In this document: positions 8,189-13,935 of the stretch, piece after piece
Layout: each line of letters starts with the position of its first letter
How positions within the stretch are numbered: position 1 is the stretch's first letter
Source of the DNA: Clostridiales bacterium
GTDB taxonomy: Bacteria > Bacillota > Clostridia > Peptostreptococcales > Anaerovoracaceae
Assembly: GCA_012799165.1 (NCBI GenBank)
Contig: JAAZLU010000235.1
Span: forward strand, 1-13,935
Direction: 5' to 3'
DNA length: 13,935 bases
Program-made: the position numbers and the translations under genes
Notes under the pieces: model-generated
The model's input: only the letters and a program-made list of their open reading frames with translations
Database searches by the model: none
Told to the model about the DNA's origin: nothing

Positions 8189-9295
8189 ATGAAATTTATT
8201 TGTTCACAGGGAGCTTTATCCAGAGCATTAAACACGGTATCAAAAGCGGTATCTCTTAAAACAACAATACCTATTCTTAAAGGAATAAAACTTTCCGTAA
8301 AAGATAATGTTCTTACCTTAACAGCTTCAAACCTCGATATGAGTATAGAGACTACACTAGATGTGAGTTCCGGAGAAAACGGAACAGCGGTGGTTTCGGC
8401 GAGATTTTTCTCGGATATAGTAAGAAAACTTCCAAATGCTTTAGTAACTGTGAATCTTGAAGAAGGAAAACTCAATGTTAAATGTCTCGGATCTGATTTT
8501 TCGATAGTTGCTCTTTCAGCCGATGAATTTCCGGATATGGGAAGATTTGATAGCGAAAATAAAATAGAGATAAATAAGGAAATTCTTAAAGATATTATAA
8601 AAAAGACAACCTTTGCCGCTTCTATAGATGAAAAGAAGGGTGTTTTGGTAGGATGTCTTTTCGATTTTAAAGAAAATTTACTTGAAGTTGCATCATTAGA
8701 CGGCTTTAGGATGGCTGTGGTAAAAAGAGAGATTGAGAACAGCGAAGAGAGAAAAGTAATAATACATTACGCCATACTCAATGAAATTCAAAAAATATTG
8801 ATGGAAAGTCCCGAGGAAGGAAACATAGAGATTATTCCTGGAGATAAGAAAATAGAATTAATAATTGGAGAAACCAGAGTAGTTGCAAGGAAACTTGAGG
8901 GAGATTTTATAAATTATAAAGATATTCTTCCAAAGGATTATAAGACACGCTGCGTAGTGGAAAGAGAAGAACTTTTTTATGCTATAGAGAGGGCTTCACT
9001 ATTTGCTAGAGAAGGTAAAAATAGGCTCATAAAGATGTATTTTGAGGATTCGGAGATAGAGATAAACTCGCGTAATGAGCAAGGTAAGGTTAAGGAAATA
9101 CTGAGCGCGGATATAGAAGGAGAAAGTCTGGCCATAGGATTTAATGCCGGATATCTTCTTGATGTACTTAAAGTCGTAGGGGATTCGGAGATAGTTTTGC
9201 AGATGTCTTCTCCTACCGGACCCTGCATAATAAGACCGCTCGAAGGGGATGCTTATACCTATCTGGTCCTCCCGGTGAGGATAAGCGTCAACTGA
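8189..9295 (+). CDS. dnaN: DNA polymerase III beta subunit (sliding clamp)
   Basis: Ring-forming processivity clamp that tethers DNA polymerase III and recruits repair and initiation-control factors. Its 368 residues fit three equal clamp domains (about 1-125, 126-250, 251-368). The N-terminal part contains the usual segment with TIPILKGI (26-33), and the chain ends with the family-typical YLVLPVRI close to the C terminus. A strong AAGGGGG ribosome site (8174-8180) precedes the ATG by 8 nt and overlaps the edge of the unwinding region, so translation signals and oriC sequence are interleaved. The stop overlaps the recF start by one base. The S4-domain gene (rlbA/yaaA) often found between dnaN and recF in Bacillota is absent. 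The coding sequence is more A+T-rich than gyrA or the genes after rpmH. Confidence 0.98.
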   Translation: MKFICSQGALSRALNTVSKAVSLKTTIPILKGIKLSVKDNVLTLTASNLDMSIETTLDVSSGENGTAVVSARFFSDIVRKLPNALVTVNLEEGKLNVKCLGSDFSIVALSADEFPDMGRFDSENKIEINKEILKDIIKKTTFAASIDEKKGVLVGCLFDFKENLLEVASLDGFRMAVVKREIENSEERKVIIHYAILNEIQKILMESPEEGNIEIIPGDKKIELIIGETRVVARKLEGDFINYKDILPKDYKTRCVVEREELFYAIERASLFAREGKNRLIKMYFEDSEIEINSRNEQGKVKEILSADIEGESLAIGFNAGYLLDVLKVVGDSEIVLQMSSPTGPCIIRPLEGDAYTYLVLPVRISVN

Positions 9296-10368
9296 TGTTA
9301 TTTAGAAGCATAAGACTCGAAAATTTTAGAAATTATAAAGAGCAGGAAATAGAATTTCACGACAAACTCAATCTGTTTTTGGGAGAAAATGCCCAAGGCA
9401 AGAGCAACCTGCTGGAAGCTCTATTTATAATGGGTTTGGGAAAATCTTTCAGAACCAACAGGGACAGCGAAATGATAGCCTTCGGAGAAAATTTTGCGAG
9501 GGCTTCTTGCCTTGTGGAAAAGGATGAAAGAAAACTCGGTATAGATATATACTACCAAAAAGAAGGTAAGATAATAAAGGTAGACGGGATTAAACTCAAT
9601 AGGAGTATAGAGCTTTTAGAAAATGTTTATATTGTAATTTTTTCTCCGGAAGACAAAAAGACTGTTCAGGAGGGTCCCAACCACAGAAGAAGATTTATGG
9701 ATAGAGAGCTCTGCCAGTTGAAACCCGTATATTACAGCGATCTTGGTAATTATAAAAGAGTTTTGAAGCAGAGAAATGCCTTGCTGCGAAATGAAAACAG
9801 AGATAAAGATCTCTACCGGGTTTTTGATGAAACTTTAGCCGACTATGCTTTAAGAATAGTGAGCGAAAGGGAATCTTTTACCGAAAGACTCAGGGAGATA
9901 AGTGGTGATATACATCGCAAGATATCCGACGGAAAAGAAGAACTGAACATAGAATACGAAACTGAGTTTTTCGAAAAAAAACAATACAAGGAACAGCTCG
10001 CAAAGAATTTTGAAAGCGATATGAGGCGCGGTTTTACCGGAAGCGGCCCCCACAAGGACGACCTTCGAATAGAGGTAAACGGTAAGGATATAAGGACTTA
10101 CGGCTCTCAGGGTCAACAGAGGACGGCGGCTCTTTCGATGAAACTCGCGGAACTCGAGCTCATAAAGAAAGAAACAGGTCATAATGCGATACTGCTTTTG
10201 GATGATGTTTTATCGGAGCTTGATTTCGGTAGGCAGAGATATCTGATAGAGAGCATGAGGGATGTGCAGGTATTTATAACGGCGACGGATATAGATCCGA
10301 ATCTCAGGAAGATGCTGCCTTCGGGCTACGAGTTTCGCATAGAGGAGGGTCACGCGCAGCGGATGTGA
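9295..10368 (+). CDS. recF: DNA replication and repair protein RecF
   Basis: SMC-like ABC ATPase that, with RecO and RecR, loads RecA at single-strand gaps. The 357-residue length is typical. Walker A is GENAQGKS (30-37), the ABC signature is YGSQGQQRTAAL (269-280) and Walker B is ILLLDD (299-304), followed by VLSELD. The family segment PNHRRRFMD (128-136) is also intact. The ATG shares its first base with the dnaN stop (TGATG), so translation is coupled. In common Bacillota layouts remB/yaaB and gyrB follow recF. Here the next gene is rpmH, 84 nt downstream and behind its own consensus promoter, which marks the junction of a rearranged block. Confidence 0.98.
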   Translation: MLFRSIRLENFRNYKEQEIEFHDKLNLFLGENAQGKSNLLEALFIMGLGKSFRTNRDSEMIAFGENFARASCLVEKDERKLGIDIYYQKEGKIIKVDGIKLNRSIELLENVYIVIFSPEDKKTVQEGPNHRRRFMDRELCQLKPVYYSDLGNYKRVLKQRNALLRNENRDKDLYRVFDETLADYALRIVSERESFTERLREISGDIHRKISDGKEELNIEYETEFFEKKQYKEQLAKNFESDMRRGFTGSGPHKDDLRIEVNGKDIRTYGSQGQQRTAALSMKLAELELIKKETGHNAILLLDDVLSELDFGRQRYLIESMRDVQVFITATDIDPNLRKMLPSGYEFRIEEGHAQRM

Positions 10369-10381
10369 AGATTTCGCAGCG

Positions 10382-10410
10382 TTGACATAATAAGTAATAT
10401 TAAATATAAT
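10382..10410 (+). promoter_or_regulatory. Consensus sigma-A promoter of rpmH
   Basis: TTGACA (10382-10387) and TATAAT (10405-10410) are both perfect hexamers with the ideal 17-nt spacer. Transcription would start near 10417, about 36 nt before the rpmH TTG. It begins 13 nt after the recF stop. This should be a very strong promoter and is the natural head of the rpmH-rnpA-yidD-yidC-khpB operon. Confidence 0.92.
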
Positions 10411-10452
10411 ATTTAGGCGTGTTTGCAAATTGCATGAAAGGAGGAATTAAAA

Positions 10453-10590
10453 TTGCCTAAGAGGACACACCAGCCCAAGAAGCGTCAGAGGGCTAAGGAA
10501 CACGGCTTTCGCAAGAGAATGGCCACAAAGAGCGGTCGCAGAATTCTAAAGAGGAGAAGATTGAGAGGTAGAAAAGTACTCTCAGCATAA
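10453..10590 (+). CDS. rpmH: 50S ribosomal protein L34
   Basis: Small, highly basic ribosomal protein of the large subunit. The 45-residue product matches L34 almost throughout: KRTHQPKKR at the N terminus, [14 protein letters not shown] in the middle (17-30) and [14 protein letters not shown] at the end. Most L34 proteins begin MKRTYQPK, so the present one has one extra Pro after the start. I place the start at TTG 10453 because AAAGGAGG (10437-10444) lies 8 nt upstream and the nearby ATG at 10434 is out of frame. A consensus promoter drives it, and a weak hairpin with a T-run follows 1 nt after the stop. Conserved rpmH-rnpA linkage confirms the call. Confidence 0.97.
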   Translation: MPKRTHQPKKRQRAKEHGFRKRMATKSGRRILKRRRLRGRKVLSA

Positions 10591-10591
10591 G

Positions 10592-10613
10592 GACCGCGGA
10601 AACCGGTCTTTTT
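10592..10613 (+). terminator. Attenuator hairpin between rpmH and rnpA
   Basis: GACCG (10592-10596) pairs with CGGTC (10604-10608) around a 7-nt loop, followed directly by TTTTT (10609-10613). The stem is short, so read-through into rnpA is expected; this would give much more L34 than RnpA transcript, a common arrangement for this gene pair. The 5' arm shares 14 nt with the left-side terminator (224-237), but the 3' arm lacks two bases needed for the longer stem. Confidence 0.65.
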
Positions 10614-10630
10614 GTTAAAGGAGAGATAAT

Positions 10631-10966
10631 TTGAAAAAACCCGAGATACTCAGGAAAAGAGAGGATTTCAAAAAACTCTATAAGCGGGGGAAATCGTCGA
10701 ACAGCAGGCACCTCGTACTCCTTTACATAAAGAACGGACTTTCCTATAATCGCAAAGCCTTTTTGGCCAGTAAAAAGGTCGGAAACAGCGTTTGCCGCAA
10801 CAGGGCAAGACGCCTTATGAGAGAAGCTTTCAGAAAAACGGAGGCGGAGTTGCCGCTCGGATACGATTTTCTGCTCATAGCAAGAAGCAGTGCCGTAGAA
10901 GCAAAGTGCGCGGATGTTGAGATATCCCTGCGGAGTGCTCTGAGAAGGGCCGGATTGATAAAATAA
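10631..10966 (+). CDS. rnpA: Ribonuclease P protein component
   Basis: Basic protein cofactor of RNase P, which helps the catalytic RNA trim 5' leaders from pre-tRNAs. It has 111 residues, within the family range. The signature [22 protein letters not shown] lies at 47-68 and contains the RNR motif (56-58) that contacts the RNase P RNA. An aromatic- and Lys-rich N-terminal part contains DFKKLYKRG (12-20). The start is TTG 10631, preceded by AAAGGAGA (10617-10624) with a 6-nt gap; the protein then begins with [12 protein letters not shown] as expected for RnpA. Its stop overlaps the yidD ATG by one base. Two TTG starts in a row (rpmH and rnpA) may lower or tune translation. Confidence 0.97.
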   Translation: MKKPEILRKREDFKKLYKRGKSSNSRHLVLLYIKNGLSYNRKAFLASKKVGNSVCRNRARRLMREAFRKTEAELPLGYDFLLIARSSAVEAKCADVEISLRSALRRAGLIK

Positions 10967-11175
10967 TGAAGCGAGCATTCATCTATTTTATAAAAATGTA
11001 CAGAACCTGCATATCGCCGCTTTTCCCGGCGCAATGCATATATCTTCCGACATGCTCGGAATATGCGATGCAGGCCATAGAAAAATACGGAGTTATTAAA
11101 GGAACAATCCTTGGAATTAAGAGGATGTTGAGATGTCATCCGGGACGCCCGGGAGGCTACGATCCCGTGCCCTAG
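10966..11175 (+). CDS. yidD: Membrane protein insertion efficiency factor YidD
   Basis: Small peripheral membrane protein of 69 residues that assists YidC-dependent insertion. It has the family core: [18 protein letters not shown] (21-38), the basic segment [17 protein letters not shown] and the terminal DPVP. Cysteines at 15, 24, 30 and 57 match the usual conserved positions. The N-terminal stretch is amphipathic rather than a clear transmembrane helix. The start codon overlaps the rnpA stop (TAATG), and yidC follows 26 nt later, giving the standard rnpA-yidD-yidC order. Confidence 0.95.
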   Translation: MKRAFIYFIKMYRTCISPLFPAQCIYLPTCSEYAMQAIEKYGVIKGTILGIKRMLRCHPGRPGGYDPVP

Positions 11176-11201
11176 GCACTGAATGTTTCTTTGGAGGAAC
11201 A

Positions 11202-11927
11202 ATGAACTATATAATCGGAATGTTAGCAAAACCTATAGGTTTGCTCCTTGCATGGATTTACGGGATGGTTCAAAGCTATGGACTTTCAATAATAATCCTC
11301 ACTTTTATAGTGAGGCTTGCCATGCTCCCGCTGTACAAAAAGCAGATTGAATTTCAGGCAAAGACAGCGGAACTTCAACCCAAGATCAACGAAATCCAGA
11401 CCCGCTATGCGGGAAATCGCGAGATGGTAAGTCAAAAGACCATGGAGCTTTACAAGAAGGAGGGTGTTAGCCAGTCTAGCGGCTGCCTGCCCCTGCTCGT
11501 ACAGATGCCCATAATTATGGGTCTTTTCTCGCTTTTAAGAAACCCCCTCGAATACATGGCTGCACCTGAAATGATAGCCGCGGTACATGAGTCCTTTTTA
11601 TGGGTGAGCGACCTGTGTCAACCGGACCCCTGGATTCTGCCGATAATAGCCGGTCTTACCACCTACCTCTCATCGAGTTTGGGAGGAAGCGCGGGTGCTG
11701 CTGGCGGCATGGGGAAGGGTATGACCTATTTCTTTCCCCTGATGATATTCCTGATGGGAAGAAGCTTCCCGGCGGGAACTGCTCTCTATTGGGCAATTGG
11801 AAACTTTTTCGCAATAGCCCAGACGCTGCTGTTTAAAAAGCAAACCGACGAAAATAAGTTGAGAGCCGAGATTATTCAGGATTTTAAGGACTCGAGGAAG
11901 CAGAGAAAGGCGCAGAGGAGCAATTAG
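11202..11927 (+). CDS. yidC: Membrane protein insertase YidC (Oxa1 family)
   Basis: Polytopic insertase that places proteins in the cytoplasmic membrane alone or with SecYEG. The chosen ATG at 11202 follows TTGGAGG (11191-11197); the frame is open further upstream to 11133 but that overlaps yidD and lacks a ribosome site. The 241-residue product is the short Gram-positive form. Hydrophobic segments lie near 4-21, 27-44, 95-113, 144-160 and 175-210. The conserved groove arginine is Arg38 (TFIVRLAMLPL), and the cytoplasmic loop 46-90 is charged and helical. The C-terminal FPAGTALYW (189-197) is diagnostic. The N terminus has no lipobox cysteine. A Gly/Ala/Ser-rich stretch (161-173) sits where many homologues have a Met/Gln-rich linker. 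A basic tail ends the protein. Confidence 0.95.
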   Translation: MNYIIGMLAKPIGLLLAWIYGMVQSYGLSIIILTFIVRLAMLPLYKKQIEFQAKTAELQPKINEIQTRYAGNREMVSQKTMELYKKEGVSQSSGCLPLLVQMPIIMGLFSLLRNPLEYMAAPEMIAAVHESFLWVSDLCQPDPWILPIIAGLTTYLSSSLGGSAGAAGGMGKGMTYFFPLMIFLMGRSFPAGTALYWAIGNFFAIAQTLLFKKQTDENKLRAEIIQDFKDSRKQRKAQRSN

Positions 11928-11950
11928 GATACTTTGGAGGCAAAGTAATA

Positions 11951-12916
11951 ATGAGATATTCGGAAAAATGGGGCGACAGCATAGATAATGCCGTGAGCCT
12001 CGCTTTGGCAGATCTGGGGCTCACAAGAGACCAGGTCGAAGTGACCGTACTGGAACAGCCCACAAGAGGTTTTTTCGGAATAGGGTCTAAACTCGCGAGG
12101 GTGAGGGTGGAGGAGAAGGCTCCCGAGAAGGAAGAGCAGCCGGAGAAGCCCGAAAGGCCCGAGAGAGAGGAAAAGCTCACAGGAGCACAGCAGAGGCCCG
12201 AGAGGCCCGAAAGGAAGGAAAGAAAAAGGCCTGTCGCGGAGATTAAGACCGACGGCGAGCAAAAAATAAAAGTAAAAAGGGAAGACGGCGTCGAGATAGT
12301 GATAGAAAAATGCGGTGTCGATAGCCCTCAAAGGCCGGGGAAGTCTTCCAGATCGAGAAGGAGGAAGAACCGCAAGACCTTGAACAAGCAGCAGAGCCGC
12401 CGCGGAGACGAGGAGTACCTCTTCGATGAAGTGAGAGTGCTCAGCGAAAGGCCCAAGGACTTGGTCGAGCAAAGTGAACATCCTGCTAAGAGCTTCCTTG
12501 AAAGTGTAATAAGGGAGATGGGGCTCAATCTTGAGATGAAGGTTAGTGCCAATGCGGAGAGTGTGTATGTGGACTTCGAAGGAGAAGATTCCGGCACAGT
12601 GATAGGTAAGCGCGGTTCGATGCTCGATGCGCTGCAGTACCTCACAAGCCTTGTTATAAACAAGGAGAGCGGTAAATACACGCGCGTGGTGTTGGATGCG
12701 GAGAACTACAGAGAAAAGAGAGAGAGAACTCTCGAGAGACTCGCAAATCGTCTTGCGAACAAGGTTGAAAATTCAGGACGCAGCGTGCGCCTGGAGCCCA
12801 TGAACCCCTATGAGCGCAAGGTTATACACACGGCCCTTCAGTCGAGGCCCGCGGTGACGACGAGGAGTGAGGGCGAGGAGCCTTACAGGCGGATAATCAT
12901 AGAGCTCGCAAAATAA
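11951..12916 (+). CDS. khpB: RNA-binding protein KhpB (Jag/EloR)
   Basis: RNA-binding protein that acts with KhpA in cell elongation and division control in Gram-positives. The 321 residues have three parts: an N-terminal Jag domain (about 1-55, with the typical RGFFGIGSK at 39-47), a long charged linker (about 56-175) and C-terminal KH plus R3H domains. The KH loop is GKRG (219-222) in the expected context before LDALQYLTSLV. The R3H pair is Arg289 and His293 (ERKVIHTAL). The linker is rich in Glu, Arg, Lys and Pro with repeated PERPER-like units and a basic patch SRSRRRKNRK (133-142). A TTGGAGG site (11934-11940) precedes the ATG, which lies 23 nt after yidC. The order yidC-khpB is the standard one. 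The older symbol is jag. Confidence 0.95.
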   Translation: MRYSEKWGDSIDNAVSLALADLGLTRDQVEVTVLEQPTRGFFGIGSKLARVRVEEKAPEKEEQPEKPERPEREEKLTGAQQRPERPERKERKRPVAEIKTDGEQKIKVKREDGVEIVIEKCGVDSPQRPGKSSRSRRRKNRKTLNKQQSRRGDEEYLFDEVRVLSERPKDLVEQSEHPAKSFLESVIREMGLNLEMKVSANAESVYVDFEGEDSGTVIGKRGSMLDALQYLTSLVINKESGKYTRVVLDAENYREKRERTLERLANRLANKVENSGRSVRLEPMNPYERKVIHTALQSRPAVTTRSEGEEPYRRIIIELAK

Positions 12917-12926
12917 AAGGATAACG

Positions 12927-12952
12927 CAGAGAATATAACAAGCTCTGTTTTT
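12927..12952 (+). terminator. Weak attenuator between khpB and the L25 gene
   Basis: CAGAG (12927-12931) can pair with CTCTG (12943-12947) around an 11-nt loop and is followed by TTTTT (12948-12952). The stem is only 5 bp, so any termination would be partial. The T-run abuts the AAGGAGG ribosome site of the next gene (12953-12959). I see no convincing promoter in the 49-nt gap, so the L25 gene is probably read through from the operon. Confidence 0.4.
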
Positions 12953-12965
12953 AAGGAGGAATTTA

Positions 12966-13583
12966 ATGGATATCGTAAATGTTCAGAAGCGCGATTTCAG
13001 CGTCAAGGCGCCGAAGCTCAGAAGGCTCGGTTTTGTTCCGGGAAGCATCTTTGGGAAGTCTTTGGAGGAGTCGATTCCGATTCAAATCGAGAAGGTGACG
13101 GCTCTAAAACTCGATCGCGAAAAGAGGGAGGGCTCAAGGGTTACCCTCAAGTTGGGAAGAACCAGCTTTAATGTTCAGGTGAAGGAGAAGTCTTCGCATC
13201 CGGTTACGGGTGAAATATTGAACATCAATTTCCAGGCGCTGACGGCCGACGAAAAAGTCAACAGCATACTTCACATCGAGTTTATAAACGACGAGAGGAT
13301 ATCCGGAATTGTCGACAAGATGATCTTCGAGGTAGCGTATTCTGCGCTTCCCGCGGACATGATCGACGTCGTTACGGTCGACATGGATGGAATGCAGATA
13401 GGATCGGTGCTTCACCTCAAGGATATTGAGGAACTCAATACGGATAAGATCGAGCTCAAGATGGATCCGGAGAGCATAGTCGTAAGGGTGACCGATAAGG
13501 TTGCAGCTTCGCTGCCGGAGGATGAGGAAGTTGCAGAGGAGGGCGAGGAGCCCGATGCGGTGGCAGAAGAATCCGAAGAGTAA
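12966..13583 (+). CDS. rplY: 50S ribosomal protein L25, CTC/TL5 type
   Basis: 5S-rRNA-binding ribosomal protein of the long, two-domain class also called CTC (a general stress protein in B. subtilis). The 205 residues comprise an N-terminal L25 domain (about 1-92) with the region RRLGFVPGSIFG (19-30) where homologues have the loop leading to YG, and a C-terminal beta domain (about 93-178) with DLVTVD-like (134-139) and LHLKDIE-like segments typical of TL5. A strongly acidic tail (184-205) is nearly all Glu, Asp, Ala and Val. The ATG has a strong AAGGAGG 6 nt upstream. A strong terminator follows 36 nt after the stop, so this is the last gene of the rightward operon. Its place after khpB is unusual; in many Bacillota mnmE follows there. 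Identity is from domain order and motifs. Confidence 0.93.
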   Translation: MDIVNVQKRDFSVKAPKLRRLGFVPGSIFGKSLEESIPIQIEKVTALKLDREKREGSRVTLKLGRTSFNVQVKEKSSHPVTGEILNINFQALTADEKVNSILHIEFINDERISGIVDKMIFEVAYSALPADMIDVVTVDMDGMQIGSVLHLKDIEELNTDKIELKMDPESIVVRVTDKVAASLPEDEEVAEEGEEPDAVAEESEE

Positions 13584-13618
13584 TCGAAAAATTCTAAATC
13601 CAAATAGCGCGATATCGG

Positions 13619-13654
13619 CTGAGGTTGAATTGTTAAATTCGGCCTCAGTTTTTT
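13619..13654 (+). terminator. Strong rho-independent terminator after the L25 gene
   Basis: CTGAGG-TT-GAATT (13619-13631) pairs with AATTC-GG-CCTCAG (13636-13648) around a GTTA loop. This gives a 13-bp stem with two U-G wobbles, followed by six T residues (13649-13654). It ends the rightward oriC operon. Confidence 0.93.
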
Positions 13655-13694
13655 ATCCTATAACTCCGGAAGCAGCTTGTAATCTTAATGGTTT

Positions 13695-13830
13695 GCGCGC
13701 GTACTTGCAACGCGGACACGCTCTCGCTAACACGGGTACCCCGAGCGGTTCTAAGCTTTACCTTCGTCTTCGACTCGGTAATCGCTAAGAACCGCGACCC
13801 GTGATTGTCCGCTTATGCAAGCACGCGCGC
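13695..13830. repeat. 136-nt imperfect hairpin of two inverted repeat copies
   Basis: Paired blocks, from the outside in: GCGCGCGT 13695-13702 with 13823-13830; CTTGCA 13704-13709 with 13816-13821; GCGGACA 13712-13718 with 13806-13812; CACGGGT 13731-13737 with 13797-13803; GCGGTTCT 13745-13752 with 13788-13795; AGC 13754-13756 with 13784-13786; TTACC 13758-13762 with 13777-13781. That is 44 base pairs with asymmetric bulges and a 14-nt loop. No T-tract follows on either strand, so it is not a terminator, and no coding frame fits it. It may be a structured RNA, a palindromic repeat element or a non-autonomous mobile element. It is GC-richer than the DNA to its right. Confidence 0.8.
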
Positions 13831-13895
13831 TTGTGTGGATTTGATGTTTAAATTACTTTGATTGAAATAATGATTATAAGATGACGGAGGAATGT

Positions 13896-13935
13896 AGCTT
13901 GCATACGGCGGGGCTTGGCGGTCTCGGTACTTAGC
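13896..13935 (+). repeat. Partial third copy of the right-edge repeat
   Basis: AGCTTGCATA (13896-13905) and GGTCTCGGTACTTAGC (13920-13935) match the reverse complement of the right arm of the preceding hairpin, which reads GTGCTTGCATA and GGTCGCGGTTCTTAGC (14 of 16 identical in the second block). The interval between the blocks is similar in length but more divergent. The copy is cut by the window end, so whether it forms another hairpin cannot be seen. Confidence 0.6.

Noticed and set aside
11924..12481. 185-codon leftward frame opposite khpB, very Leu/Phe-rich
   Set aside because: The hydrophobic look comes from the reverse strand of Glu/Lys/Arg codons in the khpB linker; not a real membrane protein.
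13695..13830. Reading the right-edge repeats as a CRISPR array or terminator
   Set aside because: Copies are inverted rather than direct, spacing and length vary, and no T-tract follows either strand.

Overview
The window is the replication-origin region of a bacterial chromosome, most likely a Bacillota of class Clostridia. The L34, DnaA, YidD and KhpB/Jag types, the strong AGGAGG-like ribosome sites, and an origin built like that of Bacillus subtilis all point this way. I cannot name the family or species. Gene direction flips between gyrB (leftward) and dnaA (rightward), as expected at oriC, so every recognised gene is transcribed away from the origin.

Layout. Positions 1-226 hold no convincing gene. 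Leftward genes follow: a four-cysteine DUF2148-type iron-sulfur protein (269-805) with a hairpin behind it, trpS (906-1886), gyrA (1886-4375) and gyrB (4388-6331). The last three form a tight operon. The 6332-6689 gap holds the gyrB promoter, an A+T-rich tract, a cluster of DnaA boxes spaced about one helical turn apart, an extended -10 dnaA promoter and a 14-bp palindrome at the expected dnaA start site. Rightward genes are dnaA (6690-8030), dnaN (8189-9295), recF (9295-10368), rpmH (10453-10590, TTG start), rnpA (10631-10966, TTG start), yidD, yidC, khpB/jag and an L25-family ribosomal protein gene (12966-13583), which ends in a strong terminator. The dnaA-dnaN gap carries two divergent DnaA boxes, a GC-rich clamp and an in-register run of DnaA-trios. 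This is the basal unwinding architecture described for B. subtilis, so oriC is bipartite and flanks dnaA.

How it fits together. DnaA, the clamp, RecF and gyrase supply initiation, processivity, repair and supercoil control. L34, RnpA, YidD, YidC and KhpB form the usual origin-linked translation, RNase P and membrane-insertion block. The unusual point is the order. In the common Bacillota layout the rpmH-rnpA-yidC-jag block diverges from dnaA and gyrBA lies downstream of recF. Here the two blocks have swapped sides of oriC while each stays co-directional with replication.

The right edge (13655-13935) holds no gene. It carries a 136-nt imperfect hairpin made of two inverted repeat copies, plus the start of a third related copy cut by the window end. 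This repeat family is the least explained structure here. I found no CRISPR array, tRNA, rRNA, transposase or defence-type system.
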